The notes beneath the pieces are model-generated. The model was not told the DNA's origin. It did no database searches and saw only the letters and a list, made by a program, of their open reading frames with translations. The position numbers and the translations under genes are program-made. DNA of 64,000 nt from contig CAKJVC010000014.1 of the NCBI GenBank assembly GCA_918026815.1, positions 992,001 through 1,056,000 of the forward strand, written 5' to 3'. Positions 41,177 through 51,982 of this stretch are shown one piece after another. Position 1 is the stretch's first letter, and every line of letters begins with the position of its first letter. The stretch is from Chalara sp. BL73. Lineage: Eukaryota; Ascomycota; Leotiomycetes; Helotiales.

Positions 41177-41654
41177 AAGAATCAGAACCAGAATTACTGG
41201 TTAGGGACAGACGTTTCAATTCTCTTTCCTGTACCTCTACCCTAAGGTATAAACCGCACATCTAGCGGTGCATAATCAACCCTTTCCTGTCCTTCCACAA
41301 CATTACCAGTGCCCAATCTCTGCAACTCAATTCTATTTAACGAGAGTTGATGAAATAAATACCCAACGCTGCGTCAGACATCTTCCGCATGTACATGCGT
41401 TCACATATAACCCCCGTCCGCGCTGACCATGCCCTTACGTGCCCCGGTACATGAAATAGAGAGTACACTTGCTAAGCCATCGGTATACGCAAACCCATGC
41501 TGCAGAATAATTGTGTACCAGAAGCAAAGTCTGAAGTAAGAAAACCATGAGGTACCCTGCAGACCAGGGATGCATAGGAGCTTCTGTAAGCATCAAAGAT
41601 GCACTCTCTATTGCCACATTCGGCCACCTGAGCGTTTAACATGAGATCCCCAAT

Positions 41655-43665
41655 TCAATCTATTTGTTGTTGCGGCATAGTCTTGTCCTTAGGTTTCCGT
41701 GGTCCACCTTTCAAGCTCTTGACTCTTGCCAGAAAGCCACTTCCAGGCTTAGCAGTTTGCTCCGGCCCAGAGCTTCCGTCGCTCGTAATCCGTCTTTCAA
41801 GAGGTCCGCCTAAAGTACCTTTGGGAATACTTGGTGCCCTAGCACGACCAGGTCTAGGAGGCTCAACAAATGTGATATTCTCTCCGACTTTCTTGTCGTC
41901 TCCCTTTGTAAACTCATCGTTGAAATAGGAGCTCGATTCGATTTGGGTACCGCCAGGTGTGTATGCTGGGGTTTGCGGTGAAATTGCGGAGCCTGGGGAA
42001 GTAACGCCTGGACTTGTAACACGGGGGCCGTATTCCCGGCGACTATTATTTATTCCACGAATCTTTTGCGCCAGCGACTTCTTTCGACCTAGACCACCTC
42101 CATCACTTGGAGAAGCAAGTTCGTTCTCTCGCTGCTGCATTGCCATCATTGCCTTCTTCGATGCCGGTGCACCATCCAGGAATGTTGAGCTACCTAGACC
42201 AAGAGTCTCTTCCCCATGGATAGGTTCGACTCGAGTTGTAGCACTCTCGACATTTGCTTCGGATCCTGTTGGCTTGGTTCGCATGCCATTATAAGGCTCA
42301 TATCCACTTTGTTGGGTGCCCCCATTGGAGTAGTCTCTAAATGCTTCTTCGTCGTTATTACCCAGAAAGGTAGCATGATCAGGCTTCTTATTGAGTGGTC
42401 CACCTCCGCCCAGCACATTATTGAGAGAATCCTTTGGGAAAGCTTGCATGGGTGCACGCTTGCTGCCGGTTCGATTGCGATGTGGGTTGCATGCGTCGAA
42501 TGGGCCATCGTGATGAAATACTATTTCTGTTAGCCATGCCCAATGATTCAACTTTTGAATGCTTACAGCCGGTGCCATATATACTGGTTACATCTAGTTT
42601 ATCGATTATATCCAGCTTCCGATCAGCCCTTTTTGATCTAGAATCTTTACTATGCTCACGATGTCTTCGCTCGCGCCGCCGTCTCTCCTGGCGTTTCTTT
42701 TCTTCCTCAGCGTCTAATGGTCTATCTTTTACCGATGACTCCGAGTTTCGGCGCTGGCGCTGCTTCTGCTGTGGAGGGTCGGCAAATATATCCAGCTCCC
42801 CAGACGGTTTCGCAATTCTATTATTGAGTCCAGTTGCAACTCTACGGGCTCGCATGGCTTCCTCCTGCGACCGTGATGGCCGATGACCTGGCGGTGGTGG
42901 GCCTCGAGGAGGAATGTTTTCGCGTCTTGACGACCCGGATGCAGAGCCAAATGGTGCATTACCAGTATTTGATCTCTGAGGTGGTGGTGGTCTCATTCCC
43001 CCGCTGGGCTTTGGTTTGTCGTCCAGAGTGAGGTTGTCCTGCATCCCCTGGGTCAGCTCAAAATCATTCGCAGCCATGATATTGTTATTGTGTTTTTCAA
43101 TTGCTGAGCTGAAATGTGAGGTAAAAGTGTGAAATAAACATTGCATGCCTCCGCCCTTGAATGCAAGATAACGGGAAATTAGGATGACGTACAAACAATT
43201 CTGCAGCATTGCCGGTCAATGCTTGCCTTGGCGGTGCAGAGGTATCTGCTCCAAATGACATCTTATCTGGTGATGCTTGGTTTGTAGATTTATCTGTGTA
43301 GGATGCGTCGAGAAAGGGATTTCGTGACAAAGGTCTAGGGGATGGGAGGAGTGGGGATGGCTGGCTAGCAGAGGAGAGGGGAGAAGCTGCCCGATTTCGA
43401 AATGGATTGTTGGAGGACAGATTGAGTGTCAATCCAGGGGAAGGACGAGCATCTATAGAGCAAACAGGATCTTCGTTAGCATTCGGCTGGGTGCATGTTC
43501 ATGACGCTGGGTCACCTAATTTGGAATGTTTGAAACAAAGAGATGGGGAACTTGACACGCCCAACAGCTGAGAAGTGGGTAGGGGGCACAGTGTGCTTCC
43601 TAGGACACTGTGAGAATTGCTTTAAAAAGACACTGACCTGATTGATTTGGTTGGGTGAGTGACAT
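41655..43665 (-). CDS. PAL1: Pal1 cell-morphology protein
   Basis: Four exons, 43665-43638 (28 nt), 43452-43193, 43038-42567 and 42520-41655, give 541 residues. Exon 1 encodes only MSLTQPNQS and joins (GTCAGT/TATAG) to DARPSPGLTLNLSSNNPFRNR. The next join gives GNAAELFDNLTLDDKP. The last gives SIYGTGLFHHDGPFDACNPHRN, the hallmark Pal1 core, preceded by LDIIDKLDVTS and followed by KRAPMQAFP. A basic RRRERRHREH coiled segment lies before the core. The rest is low-complexity Ser/Pro/Gly, ending in a basic tail. NPF triplets (NNPFRNR, RNPFLD) suggest binding to EH-domain endocytic proteins. In S. pombe, Pal1 localises to growth sites and maintains cylindrical shape; in budding yeast the homologue is an early endocytic factor. 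It should act at the cell cortex. The tiny first exon is easily missed by gene finders. Confidence 0.93.
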
Positions 43666-44220
43666 AGTGGCAAGCTTGCAGCGTCCAAGGATTAATTCTT
43701 GTATTTAATGCTGCGACTAGGATTGATGGTGGATGGGTGATGGCAGTTCGCGGCGGGCGGCAAAGCGCGTATGCGAATGGCAAATTGCTCAAATATGTTC
43801 GCAACACCACAAAGTTGCGCTCAGGACGTCGTTCGCCTTGTTGACTTTGAACGTTGACTCGTCAAGCTGAAGAAAACCTGCCCTTTCGTATTCCGATCGT
43901 TTGTTTAGCGATCGAGCCAGAAAACCGAATAAAAGGGCTGGTTTCTAGGAACGTAGAGTGTAGTCTTGCGTCAAGCTACAGCAGTCTGAGGTGGCGCGCC
44001 AGCGAATCTGCGGTCTTGATTTGAACTTGGAATATGGAATCTTGCTAGGAAAATCTGGAGATCCGTATGCCTTAATATATTTGCATTTGTATTTGTATTT
44101 GGGTACTGTTTGTGTCGCCTGCGATTGTGAGGGTGGTGGGAGAAGCGGTAGTCTTTGGCCCAAAGCGGGGGCGATCGGGGGCCGTCTAATCAAAGTCTGT
44201 ACCCGCGCAGTAATATTACT

Positions 44221-44415
44221 CTATCCAAACGACAGAATATGGAATGCCTTTGCGTAAGAGCTAGCGGAAATGGAATAAGTGGTTTTGAGTAGTGTGTGAG
44301 AGAGAAAAGGAAGAGATTGTTGCACGTCGATTTCGGTGATGTTGTAGGGGTAAGAGATGATGGGTTTGCTGACTTTTAAGGGAGTCGACACCAGGAGCTT
44401 CTTTTTGGGTGCCAT
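44221..44415 (-). CDS. Possible small hypothetical protein
   Basis: An ATG-initiated frame of 64 codons begins MAPKKKLLVSTPLKVSKP and has natural-looking composition, with ISYPYNITEIDVQQ in the middle. No domain is recognised, and a further exon downstream cannot be ruled out. The bases encoding the EIDVQQ segment contain the exact reverse GACGTGCAAC motif. It could be a short real gene or chance. Confidence 0.25.
   Translation of the reverse strand: MAPKKKLLVSTPLKVSKPIISYPYNITEIDVQQSLPFLSHTLLKTTYSISASSYAKAFHILSFG
44319..44328 (-). repeat. GACGTGCAAC motif copy
   Basis: Exact copy on the minus strand, inside the weak 64-codon frame and followed on that strand by AATCTC. Confidence 0.5.
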
Positions 44416-45733
44416 CCGGCGTTAGTCAGGACCACCCAGACCCTTATTTTGCTCGGGCAAGGGGGATGAAGGAGGCCAGATTTACGGGGAAACCTTGTCC
44501 TATTTGCATTATTCGGCATAAATTCCAGCAAGTCGCTGGAAATCGCAATTGCTCATGCTAATTAAGCCTGTCTATCCAGTACCTTACTGTTCAATAATGA
44601 GCCCCTGAATGGGGCATCCAGGGGCGCATCGATGCTTTATTTATTATTATGGGATGGCTATATTCGCTACCAAAACTAAAAAGGTTGGGAGGGAAGTGAG
44701 GGATTAAGACACATCAGGGAGGGAACGTCCTGTAGAGTCATCCTTACCCCTCAGAATCAAACACACAACCAGTTGTGCAAAGCCGCTTTCTACTCTTTTC
44801 TCTGACGCTTGAAGTTGGATGGACGACTTACTTACATTTCTGCTAGTGGCCTCGATTACAAATATTGACGCTAGCAAAAGCCAAGTGTAGCCAAGTTGCC
44901 AAATCCTCTTTTCTGGAGATCACGCTGAGGATCTAGAGACGCAGCCAAACCCAAAACTATCACCGCAGGACAACTTTTGGACCGACTGAAATGTAACTAG
45001 ATGTTGGTCTAGAATATGCCACACTAGCTATAGCTTCTTCACAGGCCAGTTCACGCTCTCCGAGATTGTCAAGCTTTCGAGCACTATAGGTCCAAGAGCA
45101 TTCTACCACATGAACCAAACCTGGAAAGCCCCCTTTGTTTGAGTTCATAAAGTCGGAGGCGGTGAGCTTGTAGCAGAAAGATGGGCTGAAGATCATGGAG
45201 GACAGTACAAAGCAATATGCATAAGTGGAGGGGCGAGGGGCGAGCATTGTTCAGACTAGGCGCTTCCGTTTTCCTAAAAGTAAATGATGAAGCGCAGATC
45301 AGGTTCATCCCATGCTGACTTGGATTTTGATTACAACTGCCCACACATTGACCACCCGTAGATACCACAGTGTGTTCATGACAATGCCAATCCATTCAGT
45401 TATGATGCTATTTGTCTTTCAACTTTTGTACCTGACATCTGCATCGTGAAACCTAACAGGACAGGATTGAGAGGTACCTGCCTTAGGTACTGGAGTGTGG
45501 GGTGTCCAATTTTGCTTGGCATTACCGGATCTGCAACTTTGTTCAGCCTTCCGCGTCCCCAGTGTGTAATCCCAGCAAAGTCAATCTACACTGTCAATTC
45601 AGCTCCTCGGTACCTGTGAGGACTGTCAAGCCTAGATCGGGGTCACAATACCGTCCTACTGCGAGCGTAAACAAAAGCTGTTACCAAATACCTCAAAGGA
45701 AACGCGTGCGAGAGCAACACCCCGATCAGCACC

Positions 45734-46187
45734 ATGGCAACAGAAGGCTCTCTGGGTCAGGATGTGCAGATGTACCAATCACCTCCAGCAATGCCCACGA
45801 ATGAGCTGCGGTATGGAGGTTTCACGCGCTTTGAAATAGAGCTTGAGGTATGCACGCCTGTCTGCGGCTGCCAAGTTGTCCTGTTAAGCTGCCCACCAGC
45901 TAATCATGCTCCAGTTCGTGCAATCTCTTGCGTCACCCTTCTATATCAACTATCTAGCATCTGAAAAGTACTTCGACAAGCCAGCCTTCATTGCATACCT
46001 CAATTATCTCTTATACTTTACCAAACCCCCGTATCTCAAGTTTCTCACTTACCCTGGGCCGACGTTGCGGAACCTCGAGCTGTTGCAGAATGAGCGATTC
46101 AGGACGGAGATTTTGGATCCGGCTGTCGCAATGAGATTTTGGTTGGAAGGCATGGAAGCGGCGAAAGAGTGGCCAAATAAGAAGTGA
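45734..46187 (+). CDS. MED31: Mediator subunit Med31 (Soh1)
   Basis: Two exons, 45734-45847 and 45915-46187, give 128 residues. The join (donor GTATGC, acceptor CTCCAG) gives RFEIELEFVQSLASPFYINYLA. The conserved Med31 helices follow: YFDKPAFIAYLNYLLYF and KPPYLKFLTYPGPTLRNLELLQ, then FRTEILDP. Med31 is a small, highly conserved subunit of the Mediator middle module, bound to Med7, that helps RNA polymerase II initiation and elongation in the nucleus. The N-terminal ~25 residues are variable, as usual. The gene converges on RPC11, whose stop lies 262 bp away. Confidence 0.95.
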
Positions 46188-46448
46188 TGCTTATATTTGA
46201 GGAACCCATTTGAAAGGATATACCAGGCGTTTTGGAGTCAGAAACACCAAAGACATTAGAATTTGAAGATAGTTCTAAGATGTCTAATTGAAAGCTCAGT
46301 AGAGGAAAGCTATGGTCTCGCATCAATGGTATCTTGTATCATGTGCCCATCATAAATCAATATCCCAAACGCCTCGCTGAATTGCGTATGACAAAGTTCC
46401 GATCCCAGCTTGACATCTCTGTTCAGAGTCCTTCACCAACACCAATCC

Positions 46449-46928
46449 TCAATTCTCCACCCACTTCCTATCGCAAGTCGTACACTGCGCCCAAGTCAGC
46501 TTCATATCCTCCAAGAACCTATCATCGCCTCGAAAACAGTAGGTCAAATTTACCTGGAAGAAACTTGTCATAGGCTCATCAGCACTACGAATCTGCACCT
46601 GGTAAAATGCAGCCTCCATGCCGTCACACTTGTCATTGTCACACTGCTTTCTTGTTCTCTGTGCATTCTCCCATTGATCTTTCCCACCAAGAATATCCTC
46701 ACGCTTCTTGCGTTGAAAATCGTCTTTTCGCTCATAGTAGTTCTTGGTCAGAACGAATTGGTACGGACAGCTACGGCATTCAAGACAGTTGGTATCGCCA
46801 TAGACGCCATCGCCGTTATGAACTTTGGTCGTGGAGACAGTGAGGATGTTGGCACAGGAGGGGCAGACTGTTCGAAGATTAGCTGAGCTCTGGGCATATG
46901 GGAAATGGGATAACCAACACACGAGCAT
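46449..46928 (-). CDS. RPC11: RNA polymerase III subunit RPC11 (TFIIS-like)
   Basis: Three exons, 46928-46919 (only 10 nt), 46867-46554 and 46484-46449, give 119 residues. Exon 1 supplies MLV plus one base; joining gives MLVFCPSCANILTV, the standard Rpc11 start. The N-terminal zinc ribbon uses CPSC and CRSC; YERKDDF and DILGGKDQWEN follow. The C-terminal TFIIS-like ribbon uses CDNDKC and CTTC, with the catalytic acidic hairpin in QIRSADEPMTSFFQ. Rpc11 gives Pol III its RNA-cleavage activity and is needed for termination and reinitiation in the nucleus. The second intron (46553-46485, 69 nt) is a multiple of three and free of stops. Unspliced, it would insert 23 residues between the DE hairpin and the last Cys pair. 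Confidence 0.94.
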   Translation of the reverse strand: MLVCWLSHFPYAQSSANLRTVCPSCANILTVSTTKVHNGDGVYGDTNCLECRSCPYQFVLTKNYYERKDDFQRKKREDILGGKDQWENAQRTRKQCDNDKCDGMEAAFYQVQIRSADEPMTSFFQVNLTYCFRGDDRFLEDMKLTWAQCTTCDRKWVEN

Positions 46929-47408
46929 TTTGTACAAGGAGTTGTAAACAGGGTTTCGGGTTCTGGGGCAGCAAAATATGATCTTATCGCCTTGCTTTGT
47001 CCCAGAAGCGGTGTTCTGTGTGCAATATTTCGCTATATAGGGAGACTTGGAAAATTATGAACAGAGTCGCACCAGAAATATATTATATTGGTGACACCCC
47101 GCCGCCAAGACCCCAAGATCGGAGCCTCACTAAATATACTCCGGCGGTACCACATCTAAGCCCACCTGCATAACGAATATATCAACAACCATTTTGCAAC
47201 CATTTTGCAACCAGGCTTCGGCGCGTAAATAACCAGAGAATACACCATTGTTCTGCGCCGCGTTATCTACAACATTATTTCAAAATATCCTGTCTGGTCA
47301 ACTTAGTGAACTTCACCATATACATTGCACAACCTGAAACGAAACGGGCCAGAATCGTAAAGTACGCGCCAGCTGTCTAAAGCAAGAACTTGAGCACAGG
47401 AGTACAAG
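46929..47408. promoter_or_regulatory. Divergent promoter region RPC11 / ankyrin gene
   Basis: 480 bp between two head-to-head starts. A direct repeat of AACCATTTTGC occurs twice in a row at 47187-47208 and is followed by AACC. No known fungal factor site is assigned to it. Confidence 0.45.
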
Positions 47409-48214
47409 ATGGCGGATCCAAAATCGCAGAAGCAATCCGCAGAGGATGATGTGAGTTCTTCCTTGTCATCCCAGTTCTATGAGGCTAACTCGGAACAGGG
47501 AGCATCGGCTGGAGAACTCCTGATCGAGGCGGCACGACGAAACAATACTGAGCTGCTTGAGGAGGTGATTGCAAGTGCTGGTAATGAGGAAGAGGTTGCG
47601 GAATTATTAAACAAGACCAAGACCGTTCTTGGAAACTATGTATACCACGAGGCTGCGTTGCGAGGAAGCTGTATGTTCACAGATACTCTTATCCTTTATC
47701 CAACTCAGGAGTCTCATTTACGAGATGATCTACTGTACAGGACTAACGCGGATCTATAGATGACGTAATTGATATTCTTCTCGACCAAGATGGCTTCGAA
47801 TGCGATCCCATCACAAAACGCGAAGGTGATACTCCATTGCACTCTGCCGTCCGCTTCATCAACGACCTGGCACCGTCCGAATCCAACCTCGAGTCTGCGA
47901 CTTCCCTCTTAAATATGATGATAGAAGCTGGGAATGATGCACGCATCAAGAACAAGCATCATCTCACACCTGCCATGCTTGTTGATCCCAAATACCCCAC
48001 CATCAGACAATTGTTGCAGGATGCGATCGACTTCCCACAACACGATAGAGATACCGGCGGTGATGCAGATTTTTTGGGCGTGGGAGTTGCAGAGGCAGAA
48101 GCGGACCTGCCTGACGATTATGCTGGTTCAGCTAGTGACAGCGATTTTGACCCCGAGGAGTATAGGAGAGAGCGGGAACGGCAAAAGGCCACAGAAAGGA
48201 GAAATATGATATGA
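47409..48214 (+). CDS. Ankyrin-repeat protein
   Basis: Three exons, 47409-47450, 47499-47670 and 47760-48214, give 222 residues. The first intron (48 nt, GTGAGT with a GCTAAC branch and CAG) is in frame and stop-free; the second joins GS to YDVIDILLDQDG. Ankyrin-type units are seen as AGELLIEAARRNNTELLEEVI, NYVYHEAALRGSYDVIDILL, GDTPLHSAVRFIND and KNKHHLTPAMLVDPKYPTIRQLL. The C-terminus is acidic (DLPDDYAGSASDSDFD) and then basic. Small three- to four-repeat ankyrin proteins of this form are conserved in fungi and probably bind other proteins; no specific function can be given. It shares its promoter region with RPC11. Confidence 0.82.
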
Positions 48215-49088
48215 GCCTCCGCCCAGCACAGTTATGAGATATTAGATGTCTTCAGCCCAGTCGGATTCCGTATTCTTTGCATAGCCCAGGCGCAGACCGC
48301 TAGACTTTCTTGATCCCCAGAAGTTGTGTTAGACAGACCATGATCATGAATGCCGCAGCTTCACGATTCTCGCGATCTAATCAGCATCACATGTTTAGCA
48401 TCTGAGACGGTCATCTTGCATGTCTAGTTATACGTGTAAAAAGCACGTGGTCCATCTAGAACGATGTCATTCCTGCTAAGTTTCCAGATGAAGTTAGACT
48501 TATATAGCATCAACAAGAGCATCAGCAAGTCTTGATAGAAAAAGAACATTCAACAGCAGCGTTTGTGTATTCCAATTACAGTCCTCTGACCAACTTGGAT
48601 GGGAAGCCGCAGGCTCCATTCTAATAGTGGCGGGCTTTTTCATCCCTTTGAAGTCTCTGAAGTTATATATTATCCTACTCATAGAATATATCAGAGCCTC
48701 CCAGCAAATCTTTTTTGCCTCGCTACGATAACTTGAGCATTCTCAAATTAGAAGTCAACCTTCCTCTTTACTTCTAGCGCCGTTTCATCACAACAATCAA
48801 TACATCATTTCTACGTTTCCTTTCAAGCAATGCAGATTAGTCACTCTTTACATACATCTGCAAATCAAGAGGCTAAGATACTGGCAAAGTAGCCAGCAGT
48901 TTCTCACGTGCGAGCCACCTCATATTGGAGTAATCTCAGTTATTCAGTGCGTACGTTGAATGCGCCTAAGTCTCCTCTGCAATAATCTCGAAGGATAGCA
49001 GCTTCATATATATTCATTCTACTACCAAGCATCTAGCTTTAGCTTTTGTTGTGAAGCCAGTGCAGTGTTCAGAATTCTCATAGCTGGC
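48215..49088. other. Intergenic, no gene recognised
   Basis: About 870 bp between the ankyrin gene and the end of the broken transporter. Open frames are short. Nothing is recognised. Confidence 0.55.
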
Positions 49089-50640
49089 TCAACTGCTCCA
49101 TCGCCACATAGGACCTTTATCGCCATCAGTCAATGCTTCAGTGTCAACATCGTTAGGTCGAAGATGCACTTCTTGCTCCTGGTTTGTTCTTCTGTTACCT
49201 GCTTTCATCCATAGACCAAGAGTCAATGTACGAGTAATACAAATTGCCATGGAAACGGTAGTTGCCATAAGAGTTGGAAGATAGAGCATAAGCCGTCCGA
49301 AAAGTAGCTATTCAGGCCCCGTCAGGTTCCACTTGCTGCCACTGGATATGGGATGATGTCTTGCCACTAGAAAAAATGCCAGAAAGGTTACCGAAACCGT
49401 CAAACAATCACGCAACCACAGCTCTCTGCTTCTCCAGCAGAGAATTTGAATTTTGCCAGGTGTGGACAAGACATGATGGGGTATACTGTGGTAAAATTTA
49501 GCACCCTTCTACAAAGAGATTGCGTCAAACAGAATGCTTACCACTCCAGATATCATCAAGAACATACCAAAGTATTCAACAGCCTTATTGTTTACCACAT
49601 CAACAACAGCTAAGATAATGAGCCCCATGAGCGTCATATTCATCGTAAACACCAAATGAAACGTTCTCTCCCGGATATGATCTGAGCTCTTGCAAACCAA
49701 AAACTGGCTGACTACGCCGACGCAATTCGGCGTCACAGTCCACTGTAGAGAAGCCAAGTTCTTGCACGATCTGCGGCAAGAAGTTGGACGTTGTCGTGTA
49801 GCCCATGGCGTAGGCGCTGGGGATGATGGCATGCATGCCTATGTTCTAACCTTTGAAGAGGGGCATGGCTTCTTTGAGGTTGAACTTCTCGTTGATCTTG
49901 TTCGAGCCATCGCGTAACATGCGTACTCTGGCGGCGTTGGACTCAGAGTCCGTGAGCCAGCGACACTCGGCTGGCGTCCCTGGGAGCCAGTAGAACGTGA
50001 AGTACCCAACGAGGATGGTCAACCCTCTCTCGACTATCTAGATCTATTAGCTAACAGAACATACCCCCGAGGGTGGTTATCCTACTAAGGAACAAATACT
50101 GCCATCCATGCAACTTCGAATCAATTTTGAAAGACATCGAAACTTAGCCAACCACTGAAAGCCGTGGCGAAGATTGCAGACCCGAAATACAGCACGATTC
50201 TGAACGCTAACTTGCTTCTCATATAGAACAAACTGAGGAAGAAGGCCGTTCCCGCATATAACCCAGCTGCAAATGCCATATCGCCAACGCATATGCTCCT
50301 TTCCCGCATCCTAAAACAACACAAAAACAAAAAAACGCACACAATCAACAACCTCAGCACCAATGTCCCAGCAAAATTTCCCGCTGCAATACGCTCGTGA
50401 TTCCCTAGCTCAAGCGCAATGAGCGCAAAATGATCCTCCCGCTATACTTCTTTATAAGCAGGTTGAAGGGCAGATCGGGCAAGCCGTTGGTGGTGTAAAA
50501 ACAGAGCAGCAGCAACTAGTACGGTTCGCCGCAGAAGTTCATGTCTCCGTGGGAGCCGTCGGTTTTGGCGTTGCCGAGGATGGACCAGTCGAGCGAGTTG
50601 CAGAAGCACATGAAGAGAGGTAAGGCAGGAGACACAGATC
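49089..50640 (-). pseudogene. Broken MFS transporter (Dal5/Tna1-like)
   Basis: Fragments of one major facilitator permease occur in order on the minus strand but in different frames and with stops. Near 50560 there is a cytosolic-loop-like piece; 50360-50120 encodes AAGLYAGTAFFLSLFYMRSKLAFR (the helix 4-5 region). 50030-49860 encodes VGYFTFYWLPGTPAECRWLTDSE and then FNLKEAMPLFK (the central loop). 49836-49730 encodes TTTSNFLPQIVQELGFSTV, and after a frame change 49720-49509 encodes MTLMGLIILAVVDVVNN. 49289-49089 encodes the last helix and tail (RTLTLGLWMKAGNRRTN). The family is the anion:cation symporter group that includes allantoate and nicotinate permeases. Parts of the helix 1-3 and 10-12 regions are missing or scrambled. 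No splice model removes all the breaks, so a working protein is unlikely. Confidence 0.75.
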
Positions 50641-51982
50641 AAGCGTGTATACTACGAGGGGTTAGTGTTAAGTGAGGAGTTTTGGAGCCGGGTGTTTGCG
50701 CTGGTGGTTCTTACCGCGGGATGTTATATAGAACCACGGATCAATAGCTATATCTACCTAATACATCTACAAGTTTCGATATCTTGACATGGCAAAAGTA
50801 GAGCTCACGCCACTTGATAAGATTTATAGGTTATAGGGTTTTATCTTGACATGCTTATCGAGCGTCTTCCAGAACCGAAGATGAGCAATCACCAAAGGTA
50901 TCAGAGGTGGCGTGCGCAAAGTATGCTTATTGCCCTTACGCATCTTCTAGCCTCCAGAAGTAAGAGCTCGCTGAGACGGCAAGGCTTCCTCGGCTCGTTT
51001 GCTTTGTAGAAGAGTTCTCGAAGCAAGAATCACTGGCTCGCTTGAACTTTGCGAAACGACGAACGGGATTCTTGGATGTCAACTCTGGCGAGCGGGAGAG
51101 ATGTACAGGCCATTGCCCAAAGGTGGGTATGCATGAGAAGCGGAGGAGCGAAGGGAAGTGAAAAGCAAGATCGTGAGCAGAAGTGAAAAATCCACCTCTC
51201 GCGCAGCACTACGGCACGTATTCTCGAAGACCTGGAAAGGAAGAAAAGCGCTCATCCCACAAATCCGCCCGATGCCTCAAACCAACAGGGGAAAACTACC
51301 GCCATAGGAGAACATAAAACTCGGGTATCAAGTACAAGGTCTCAAATCTCAAAATACGCTGAGCCTCTTGTACACAAAACGGGTAGCTAGATGCCAGCTC
51401 CCCATCTCCACCATATACATCCCCCACACTTCAGATTCGGTCCCGGATATCTCCCTCCTAGCGGCCCCTACATGCTACCCAGCGACAATGCAAAGGAGAT
51501 AACGAGGGCTGCGTCTCCGAGGAGGAAGGTATTGCCAGACAGAGAAACCCATAAAGGCGCCTCAGCAGTGCATGTAGGAAGGTAAGAGGAGGGGCAGCTC
51601 GATGTCCTTGCGCACCACGAATGATATCGTGGAAGGGATGTCAGGGATCCGGGCTTGAATATATATATATAGAAAGAGGAGCCAAGGTTCTTGCATCGCT
51701 CACTGTAATTCGGGTAACTCATTCTGTGGACGTGCTTTAGGAAATCTTCTACTCTTTCAACTCCCATTCATGTTATGGCACTAAGAATATCCCTCTTCCC
51801 GATCCTGAATACTTTTTCCTATGAAAGAGACATACGAGATTCATGGTATAAGCATAATATCATTATCATTCTCATAGTCTAAACGTGACGCAATGCGTTT
51901 TAGGGGTATCTCAGCAATCCAGTCTCAAAACAAAAACACAAATATTTCCTCCACCATACTCTTCAGGCCTCTTCGATTCAGT
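50641..51982. other. Intergenic, no gene recognised
   Basis: About 1.3 kb between the upstream side of the broken transporter and the thaumatin-like gene's 3' end. A short TA repeat lies at about 51659-51671. Open frames carry no motif. Confidence 0.5.

Larger units (their letters stand above)
38471..41654. other. Right part of gene-poor repeat island
   Basis: Continues the gene-poor region up to the PAL1 stop. Motif copies lie at 39807, 40303 (reverse) and 41167. The open frames (for example 39835-40140 and 40955-41245) lack motifs and splice support. I see no gene. Confidence 0.55.
43666..45733. other. Divergent intergenic region PAL1-MED31
   Basis: About 2 kb that holds the promoters of PAL1 (minus) and MED31 (plus). 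The only candidate gene is the weak 64-codon frame listed at 44221-44415. An exact reverse copy of the dispersed motif lies at 44319-44328. Confidence 0.5.

Noticed and set aside
40955..41245. 96-codon frame in the repeat island
   Set aside because: Starts at TTG, shows no motif and includes one of the dispersed repeats; probably not a gene.
44960..45247. 95-codon minus-strand frame with a hydrophobic start, resembling a small secreted protein
   Set aside because: It lies in the MED31 promoter region, and lacks a cysteine pattern, family similarity and splice support.
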